Positions 58,224 to 64,000 of a stretch of DNA of 64,000 nt are shown piece after piece. Made by a program: the position numbers and the translations under genes. Below the pieces are notes generated by a model. It searched no databases. It worked only from the letters and a program-made list of their open reading frames with translations, and was not told where the DNA came from. Source of the stretch: Intestinimonas aquisgranensis (GTDB taxonomy: Bacteria; Bacillota; Clostridia; Oscillospirales; Oscillospiraceae); contig JAJEQY010000007.1 of the NCBI GenBank assembly GCA_020687605.1, positions 21,114-85,113 on the forward strand, read 5' to 3'. The first letter of the stretch is position 1; each line of letters opens with the position of its first letter.

Positions 58224-60797
58224 TCAATTTTGATGAAGCCTTTCAATAATGCTGCTTTTGGCAAATTGTCGGTAAAGAATTGTGGGAATAATTACTGTCA
58301 AGCAGATAAGAAACGGATAAACAATCAACATCGGCCAAATTACAAAGTGATAAGTGAAGAACCAGAAACTACTTGCTATCGCCTGCACAATGATTAGAGA
58401 GAACAGCACCCCAACGATCAACGAGGCTATAATTGTTCCCACAGCATAATACAAGCCCTCATAGGACAACATCCGTTTGAGCTGTCTGCCTGTCATGCCA
58501 ATACTTTGGAGCATAGCAAATTCTTTTTGCCGCGTAATAATGCTTGTCAATACCGAGTTGATGAAATTAACTATACCGATCAGACCAATAATAACACTTA
58601 AAGCACCGCCGATTGTAATAATAAGGGATGTCATGCTATTAAAAGACTGAACATAGGTTTCTTTCGATTCATAGTCCATACTTGGCTCAATATTTTCCAC
58701 ATAGTTGCTTAAAAAGCTGTTCATATCGCTGTCCGTCCCGTCCTTAACATTGAACGGAAAACTTACCAAACGGGGATTGATGCAGAGCGGCTTAAACTGT
58801 TCTGCGGGCAAATAAAAACGTGCCGCACCTGTATTTCTTTCTGTATCAGTATTTTCATTGATGAGAACTTTTGCCATAACAGTGAGGTCAAAGCTGTTAT
58901 CCAGTGTACCGACTAATCCGTTCATCTTCCAGTGATGAAAAGTAATCGTATCTCCAACATGGATAGATGGATTGTCAATCATGTTTCCATTATCATCCAT
59001 TGTTAATGCGTAGAGCGTATATTTTCCTGTTCTAAGAGCATCCCAATCAATTTCCCCCTCGATTATATCCATCGAGTTTAGAAGAAAATCGTCTGCCCCA
59101 TACAGGGCAATAAGCGGATTTCCATCCTTGTCCTTGTTGTAATTTGTAACGGCATCTGTTTCAGCAGAAAAAATGTCTTCTGCCACCTGGCTGGAATATA
59201 GTCTGCCGCCATCCTCGTAGGCGTTCTGCTGCTGAACGGCATCAATAAAGGTTTCGGACAAGTATGTTTCGCTGCGGGCGAAATTGTAGTTGAAATAATC
59301 CGCAGAAGAAATGATAAAATCTTTGTTTAAGAACTTCTCAACATACTTATCAATATCAAAACCGCTGGATAAAGTGAATACTGTATTGAACAGCACCAAA
59401 CTCAATGTCATGGACACGATTACAAGGACTGTCCGTTTTCGATTCCGTCCCAAATTTGCCAGGGCCATCCGATGGATTTTTGCGCCGCCAGTTGATTTTT
59501 TTGTAGCCAGACGTTTCTTTGTTTGAAATGCACCTGCGTCATTTTCCGTGTAGCGGATAGCCTCAATCGGTGAGATTGCGCCTGCAATCTTAGCCGGTTT
59601 TCGTACACTGATATAAACAGTAACAAAAGCAAAGATAGCCGAGCCAATGAATATCAGTGGATTTACTGTCACAACAACGCCAGCTTCAGAAGTATAAGTT
59701 GTGCCGTTCATCAGAGCCGGAACTAAAGCGCGGCCAATGAGAAAGCCAATAATCAGGCCAATGGGGATACCTACCGCTGACAGAAGTATGGCCTGTTTGT
59801 TAATAATCTTTTTGATCTGCCGCCTTGTAGTTCCCAATGTTTTAAGCTGCCCGTAGGACTGAATATCTTGAATAACAGAGATTTGAAAAATATTGTAGAT
59901 AATCAAATAGCCTGTTGCCATAATCGCGAGTATTCCCACAATTCCGGCAATAAACAATGCGGAATTTTCGCTCACTGGGCTGCTTTGATAAGCTGGGCTG
60001 ACACGGGCAATAATATAGTTTTCGTCTGTGGGCTGTCCTCCAAGTGTATCACAGGTATAGCCGGTTTCCATGAGAAGCTGTTGCAGTTTTTCTTCCACGG
60101 AGCCGCCGCTGCGGAACATAATATAGGCTGTTACAACGCCGGAGTAATCATTATCCACCGGATAGGTATAGGTAAGCAAGTCGGCATGGTTATCTATAAA
60201 GGCTTTCGACACGATAATGCGTCCGATATTACTTAGGCTGTCTGTCTCCCAAAATCCACATAGTGTAAAATCAGTTGTGTACTCCTTACCCTTGATTTCA
60301 TAATCCAGCGTGACTGTCGCACCGATTTCAGCCGGAACACCCAATGCCTCTAATGTTTTTGTGTCGGCTATAATCTCATTTTCAGCTTCGGGGCGGTGGC
60401 CTACTGTTGGCTCATACCTGGCAAATTCCAGAGCTGTATCATCCATATACCACATATCGGAGCGCCATTTCGCAAGCCCTGGATTGTTAAGACGATAAGA
60501 AACTGCCTTTGAATAGGCAACTCGGTCAATCAATTCGTTGCCTTTTACATCATTAAAAACTTCGTCACTGATGTAGTTGAGAACAGCTTGACCATCCCCG
60601 CCCGCCTTTCGGATATTCTGGTCTTGTACTGTATCAATTAAGCCGGAACCCAGTGTGAAGATAGTTGTGAACAAGACGGTTGTAAGAACAATGGCAACAA
60701 TAGCAATGATATTCCTGCTTTTGCTGGCCTTAAAGTACCGCCTGGCTAATTTCTTAATAATGGGTCTGTTATTATTGCCAAATAAAATATCGTTCAT
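58224..60797 (-). CDS. ABC transporter permease, FtsX/MacB type
   Basis: 857 residues from the ATG at 60797 (site GGGGGTG); a longer frame to 60857 is unlikely. One N-terminal helix (about 30-52), a large exterior domain, three helices at about 280-400, a second exterior domain, and four C-terminal helices. FtsX-like segments such as SYGQLKTLGTTRRQIKKIIN and EFAMLQSIGMTGRQLKRMLS each precede helices. This is the two-halved permease of peptide-resistance or lipoprotein-type exporters (BceB/VexP-like). Pairs with the ATPase gene 13 bp upstream. Confidence 0.88.
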   Translation of the reverse strand: MNDILFGNNNRPIIKKLARRYFKASKSRNIIAIVAIVLTTVLFTTIFTLGSGLIDTVQDQNIRKAGGDGQAVLNYISDEVFNDVKGNELIDRVAYSKAVSYRLNNPGLAKWRSDMWYMDDTALEFARYEPTVGHRPEAENEIIADTKTLEALGVPAEIGATVTLDYEIKGKEYTTDFTLCGFWETDSLSNIGRIIVSKAFIDNHADLLTYTYPVDNDYSGVVTAYIMFRSGGSVEEKLQQLLMETGYTCDTLGGQPTDENYIIARVSPAYQSSPVSENSALFIAGIVGILAIMATGYLIIYNIFQISVIQDIQSYGQLKTLGTTRRQIKKIINKQAILLSAVGIPIGLIIGFLIGRALVPALMNGTTYTSEAGVVVTVNPLIFIGSAIFAFVTVYISVRKPAKIAGAISPIEAIRYTENDAGAFQTKKRLATKKSTGGAKIHRMALANLGRNRKRTVLVIVSMTLSLVLFNTVFTLSSGFDIDKYVEKFLNKDFIISSADYFNYNFARSETYLSETFIDAVQQQNAYEDGGRLYSSQVAEDIFSAETDAVTNYNKDKDGNPLIALYGADDFLLNSMDIIEGEIDWDALRTGKYTLYALTMDDNGNMIDNPSIHVGDTITFHHWKMNGLVGTLDNSFDLTVMAKVLINENTDTERNTGAARFYLPAEQFKPLCINPRLVSFPFNVKDGTDSDMNSFLSNYVENIEPSMDYESKETYVQSFNSMTSLIITIGGALSVIIGLIGIVNFINSVLTSIITRQKEFAMLQSIGMTGRQLKRMLSYEGLYYAVGTIIASLIVGVLFSLIIVQAIASSFWFFTYHFVIWPMLIVYPFLICLTVIIPTILYRQFAKSSIIERLHQN

Positions 60798-60810
60798 TCT
60801 CAACACCCCC

Positions 60811-61476
60811 TCATTCAGAAATTTTCCCATCCTCAATACGGATAATCCGATCTGCAAGCTGGGCGATCTCGTTGTTATGGGTAATCATCACAAGGGTCTG
60901 GTGAAATTGCTGGCTGCTTACTTTCAGCAGGCCGAGGACATCGCTGCTCGTCCGGCTGTCGAGGTTGCCCGTCGGTTCGTCTGCCAGTACAATCGCCGGT
61001 TTCGATACCAGAGCGCGGGCAATAGCGACGCGTTGCTGCTGGCCGCCGGAAAGATTGTTCGGCATATTGTTCAGCTTATCTTCCAAACCCAGCATACGAA
61101 CAACTTCCTGCATATATTTTTTGTCTACCTGATCGCCGTCCAGTTCCACAGGTAAGACGATGTTCTCGTAAACATTGAGAACGGGGACAAGGTTGTAATT
61201 CTGAAAGATAAAGCCGATTTTGCGCCTGCGGAAAATGGTAAGCTGCTCGTCTTTCAGCGTAGACAAGTCTTTGCCATCCACAATGACTTTGCCGGAAGTG
61301 GGAACGTCCAGACCGCCGATCATATTCAGCAGCGTGGATTTTCCGCTGCCGGATGTGCCGACGATAGCGACAAATTCCCCGTGTTCTACCGAGAGAGAAA
61401 CGCCGTCCAGAGCCTTTGTAATGTTCGGTTCGTCCCCATAGTATTTTTTCAAATCTGTTGTCTGTAAAATAGGCAT
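60811..61476 (-). CDS. ABC transporter ATPase, MacB/LolD type
   Basis: 221 residues from the ATG at 61476 (AAAGGTGGT). Walker A GTSGSGKSTLLNMIGG near 40, Q-loop GFIFQNYNLVPVL, signature LSGGQQQRVAIARAL near 143, Walker B IVLADEPTGNLD, and switch His in LVMITHNNEIAQ. Family and neighbourhood match antimicrobial-peptide exporters controlled by a two-component system. A run of TGTGACATTT motifs lies upstream. Confidence 0.92.
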   Translation of the reverse strand: MPILQTTDLKKYYGDEPNITKALDGVSLSVEHGEFVAIVGTSGSGKSTLLNMIGGLDVPTSGKVIVDGKDLSTLKDEQLTIFRRRKIGFIFQNYNLVPVLNVYENIVLPVELDGDQVDKKYMQEVVRMLGLEDKLNNMPNNLSGGQQQRVAIARALVSKPAIVLADEPTGNLDSRTSSDVLGLLKVSSQQFHQTLVMITHNNEIAQLADRIIRIEDGKISE

Positions 61477-61530
61477 AAGTTCTACCACCTTTCTTTTTGA
61501 TGGTTCCATTGTAAAGGGAAAACCTCGCAG

Positions 61531-61600
61531 AAATGTCACGACGGTTCTTAAATTTTCCCTTAAAACGCCTTGAAATGTCACAATCCTGTGACATTTCAAG
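61531..61600. promoter_or_regulatory. GTGACATTT-type sites upstream of ABC genes
   Basis: A perfect 14-bp inverted repeat (CTTGAAATGTCACA, loop ATCC, complement) at 61569-61600, plus one more GTGACATTT (minus) at 61531-61539. A fourth copy is upstream of the regulator gene at 63342-63350. Probably binding sites for the response regulator encoded in this unit. Confidence 0.6.
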
Positions 61601-62627
61601 AATGGGGCAGGAACACCGAAAAGGTGGAGCCAGAGCCAACTTCCGAGGCAACGCGGATAAAGCCCCCTTGCCGGGTGATAATCTCACGTGCAAGATACAG
61701 GCCGATCCCAATGCCGGGGGCGTCATGTACCCTGTCCTCACGGTAGAACCGCTTGAAAATCGTTCCTTGATGTTGTTCTGGAATACCAATGCCTGTATCG
61801 GAAATATCAATCTTCACATACATTTCCCAGCACACCACAGCCACATGGATTTTCCCGCCCGCTGGCGTGTACTTCACCGCATTATCCAGAATGTTGAACA
61901 GGGCTTCGGTTGTCCATTTCCGATCATGGGCCGCAGTTACTGTTTCCGGGCAATCTACCGTGACCGCAATCTTTTTCTGTTCTGCGTTCAGCAGAATACC
62001 GCCCAGCGCCGCAGCGAGAGTATCATAGATGGCCTGCGGCTTCGGTTCCAAAGCAATTACCCCGGCTTCCAGCCGCGACGTTTTAATCATCGCCTGCATG
62101 AGAAAATCCAGCTTGTCTAACTGGCTGTCCATCGCCAAAAGAAATTCTCTCTGCTTTTCCGGCGATACATTTTGCTCCAACAAAGTGGCATCCAGCATTT
62201 TCAGATTTGCAATCGGTGTTTTGACTTGATGGGAGATGTCCGAAATCAATTCCTGCAAGTCGGCCCGTTCCTTTGCAATACTGCTCTTGCTTTCCCGCAG
62301 CACTTCATAGAGCCGGGAAAGCCGGTGCTGGATTTTATAGAACAGGTTTTCTTCCTCTGTGTACTGCGGCGGGGTCTGATCTGCTGACATCATATCGTCC
62401 AGCAGCTTGCACAGAGCGTCCGAAAACAGCGTCAATTTCCGGCGCACAAAGACAAGAAAAGCAGCCATGCCCCCGGCAACGAAAACTGCATAGAGCAATC
62501 CGCAGCATAGCGCCAATATGTTCCGCGTCAAAAAGTATATGATACATGACATGGCGATCGAAAGCAGGAAAAGGGCTGCATACAGGACTATACACACTTT
62601 ATTGACCGAGAGTTTTTCCGTCCTCAT
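61596..62627 (-). CDS. Sensor histidine kinase, BceS-like
   Basis: 343 residues. Two helices close together (about 10-32 and 37-59) with almost no exterior loop, as in intramembrane-sensing kinases that take their signal from an ABC transporter. H-box LISDISHQVKTPIANLKMLD near residue 140, N-box ALFNILDNAVKYTPAGGK, G-box IGIGLYLAREII. Overlaps the regulator stop (ATGA). The partner permease is in the same unit. Confidence 0.9.
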   Translation of the reverse strand: MRTEKLSVNKVCIVLYAALFLLSIAMSCIIYFLTRNILALCCGLLYAVFVAGGMAAFLVFVRRKLTLFSDALCKLLDDMMSADQTPPQYTEEENLFYKIQHRLSRLYEVLRESKSSIAKERADLQELISDISHQVKTPIANLKMLDATLLEQNVSPEKQREFLLAMDSQLDKLDFLMQAMIKTSRLEAGVIALEPKPQAIYDTLAAALGGILLNAEQKKIAVTVDCPETVTAAHDRKWTTEALFNILDNAVKYTPAGGKIHVAVVCWEMYVKIDISDTGIGIPEQHQGTIFKRFYREDRVHDAPGIGIGLYLAREIITRQGGFIRVASEVGSGSTFSVFLPHS

Positions 62628-63307
62628 TTGTTACCGCCCCCAATCCACATATAGCCCATGCCGTAGACAGTTTTGATATAGGCATGATCTGGATTTTCAA
62701 TTTTGTTTCGTACCCGGCTGATTGTGGAAGTCAGCGCGTGTTCATCCACAAAATTCCCGTCAATATCCCATAGCTTTTCCAATAGCACCTGCCGGGTCAA
62801 AACGATCTGCGGATTTTTCGTCAGCACTTTCAAAAGCCGGTATTCCATCGGGGTAAAAGAAATGCTTTCCCCGCCCCGCGTTGCGGTCATTTCCGTAAAG
62901 TTGATAAACAGGTTGCCGTCGTTGTAAAAGTCGCCGCCAGATTGCTTCCTGATCCGGGCCAGCAATGCAGACACTTTTTTCTGAAATACGCTCATGGGGA
63001 AAGGCTTTGTCACATAATCATCGGCCCCCAGCTCGTAGCCTTTGAGCATATCGCTTTCCATATCGTTAGCCGTCAGGAAGATTACAGCGGTGGCCGGGCG
63101 GCTTTCCTTAATGTCCCGGCAAAAATCAAACCCATTGCCGTCCGGCAGGTTGATGTCAAGGACAATCAAATCGTATTCCTGCTTTCTGCAAAACCGTTCG
63201 GCAACGCTTTTCGTCAAGGCAGCGTCTACTTCATAGCCTGCGGCAGACAGGTTATAGCAAAGGGTATTATTCAAAAGGCGGTCATCCTCAACCACTAAAA
63301 TTCTCAT
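62624..63307 (-). CDS. OmpR-family response regulator, BceR-like
   Basis: 227 residues. Acidic pocket VVEDDRLL, phospho-Asp in IVLDINLPDGNG (near 52), Thr in FLTANDMES, Lys in YVTKPFPM; winged helix at 130-222 (EYRLLKVLTKNPQIVLTRQV, ALTSTISRVRNKIENPDH). First gene of the regulator-kinase-ATPase-permease unit. A GTGACATTT site 35 bp upstream of its start indicates autoregulation. Confidence 0.92.
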   Translation of the reverse strand: MRILVVEDDRLLNNTLCYNLSAAGYEVDAALTKSVAERFCRKQEYDLIVLDINLPDGNGFDFCRDIKESRPATAVIFLTANDMESDMLKGYELGADDYVTKPFPMSVFQKKVSALLARIRKQSGGDFYNDGNLFINFTEMTATRGGESISFTPMEYRLLKVLTKNPQIVLTRQVLLEKLWDIDGNFVDEHALTSTISRVRNKIENPDHAYIKTVYGMGYMWIGGGNK

Positions 63308-63341
63308 TTGCTCACATCCTTTTCTTTATAGAGTATCAACC

Positions 63342-63350
63342 AAATGTCAC
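63342..63350 (-). promoter_or_regulatory. GTGACATTT site before regulator gene
   Basis: Single copy of the motif seen before the ABC ATPase gene; position fits an operator for the regulator gene. Confidence 0.45.
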
Positions 63351-63427
63351 AGAAACCTCACAGGAAAGCAAGTTCCTTAAAATTATTTTATCTCATATCA
63401 GAGATTGCAACAAGCAATACGATTTAA

Positions 63428-63461
63428 TTAAGGGTGCGGAGAGTATTCCCCGCACCCTTAA
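63428..63461. terminator. Strong hairpin after tnpV
   Basis: TTAAGGGTGCGG pairs with CCGCACCCTTAA around a 10-base loop, directly after the tnpV stop (minus). Confidence 0.8.
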
Positions 63462-63815
63462 TCACTCCATGATAATTTCTGTAATGACTGTTTCCTCCGC
63501 CTGTGCTTTCAGTGTGTTCATCAGCCCCACCCAGCGCATGGGGTCACGGGCTTTCAGTTCCTCGGTCACGCCCGCCGCCTCCATCATGCGGGGCAGCATG
63601 GCGTCCATCCGTTCACGCGCCGCCCGGTCAACCTCTAACAGGTGCGGGTACAGCTTTTCGCTCAAAATCAAGCTGCTGTAAAGGCTGGGCCGGTGTTCCT
63701 TCAGGTAGCGTTGCCGCATACGGCCATACTTGCCAATGGGGGCCTCCGGCTGCTCGGAAAGTTTCAGGTCGGGGATGTAGTAATCTCCGCAGCGGGTGTA
63801 AGTCAATTTGCTCAT
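63462..63815 (-). CDS. tnpV: TnpV family transposon protein
   Basis: 117 residues from the ATG at 63815 with AAAGGAGG six bases upstream. KLTYTRCGDYYIPDLKLSEQ, IGKYGRMRQRYLKEHRPSLY and PHLLEVDRAARERMDAMLPR are the usual TnpV blocks (PF14198). This soluble helical protein is encoded in Tn4451-like and related transposons; its activity is unknown. Its presence supports the view that 50-64 kb belongs to a Clostridial transposon. Confidence 0.85.
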   Translation of the reverse strand: MSKLTYTRCGDYYIPDLKLSEQPEAPIGKYGRMRQRYLKEHRPSLYSSLILSEKLYPHLLEVDRAARERMDAMLPRMMEAAGVTEELKARDPMRWVGLMNTLKAQAEETVITEIIME

Positions 63816-63841
63816 GTTCATCCTCCTTTGCACTGTGACGG

Positions 63842-64000
63842 TTAAACTGCGGCGCTGGCCGGTAAAGCGGCCTTGCGCGGCTCCTGCCTGGGTAACTGGC
63901 TGACGGGGATAAAAACGCCCTTTTCCATGTCCTCGGCCCGGATCGCGGCCTTTGTTGCCTCCACCTGGGCCCTGCGCTTGGCGTTGTAGCGTTCTTCCCA
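63842..64000 (-). CDS. C-terminal fragment of an element protein (cut by window)
   Basis: 52 codons without a stop run from the window edge to TAA at 63842 (minus): a basic helix (ERYNAKRRAQVEATKAAIRA) and a Pro/Ala-rich end (FIPVSQLPRQEPRKAALPA). The start is outside. Gene order suggests an element accessory protein; family not identified. Confidence 0.55.
   Translation of the reverse strand, partial: WEERYNAKRRAQVEATKAAIRAEDMEKGVFIPVSQLPRQEPRKAALPASAAV

Larger units (their letters stand above)
49671..64000 (-). mobile_element. Element C: Clostridial transposon with truncated transfer genes
   Basis: All genes but none on the plus strand. Truncated Maff2 and VirD4 at the left, then TnpW, replication proteins, Cys-rich VLP, MobA/MobL relaxase, DUF3847, four sigma-like genes, ABC/two-component cargo and TnpV. 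TnpW and TnpV plus the MobA/MobL set are typical of Clostridial conjugative transposons. The right end is outside the window. Confidence 0.5.

Noticed and set aside
1..64000. CRISPR array, tRNA or rRNA genes
   Set aside because: No regularly spaced direct repeats and no tRNA-like or rRNA sequence seen by eye; the recurrent palindrome is far too irregularly spaced for CRISPR.

Overview
The window looks like accessory DNA from a gut Firmicute of class Clostridia, most likely an Oscillospiraceae or Lachnospiraceae relative. This rests on strong AGGAGG ribosome sites, a Spo0A-type output domain, PcfB/PrgI/Maff2-type conjugation genes, TndX/TnpW/TnpV transposon genes and long GC-rich stretches broken by AT-rich cargo. 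No rRNA, tRNA or CRISPR array was seen. Almost every gene belongs to a mobile element or its cargo.

Element A (1 to about 37.71 kb, entering from the left) is a large integrative conjugative element. It carries small accessory proteins (2-3991), MobC and relaxase (3988-5711), PcfB-like and ArdC-like proteins (6099-7607) and a Fic AMP-transferase with its own promoter (7971-8765). A surface module follows: membrane protein, class D-like sortase, and a 1724-residue adhesin with about 13 Cna-B-like repeats (8871-15870). The transfer channel is VirD4, a small pilin-like subunit, VirB6/TrbL-like, PrgI, VirB4 and NlpC/P60 hydrolase (16873-25580). Intergenic ends are marked by about a dozen copies of one near-perfect palindrome, none of which occurs after 35.2 kb. 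AT-rich cargo (25.7-34 kb) encodes secreted proteins, an ECF-type sigma factor and a DUF4367-type anti-sigma factor separated from it by an IS110 element. A motif repeated three times around this sigma gene may be its promoter. The right end has DUF6514 and Spo0A_C proteins, a conserved structured block, a TnpW-like protein and a large serine recombinase (35911-37611).

Element B (about 37.7-49.7 kb) begins with a TndX-type recombinase cut off after about 150 residues, 100 bp from the end of element A's recombinase. Element A may therefore have integrated into this gene. B carries TnpW, a second copy of the conserved block, Tn916-like HTH and sigma genes, a two-component system with a secreted partner, MobC and relaxase, a CPBP protease, and an AT-rich MFS efflux pump with its MarR regulator under a clear promoter/operator.

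Element C (about 49.7 kb to the right edge) is read on the minus strand. It contains truncated VirD4 and Maff2 genes, TnpW, a DnaC-like loader and replisome organizer, a MobA/MobL relaxase, four sigma-like HTH proteins in a row, an ABC transporter with its own two-component system, and TnpV. The stretch is a mosaic of stacked or nested transmissible elements. Protein assignments rest on motif recognition by eye; start codons were chosen by ribosome site and overlap.
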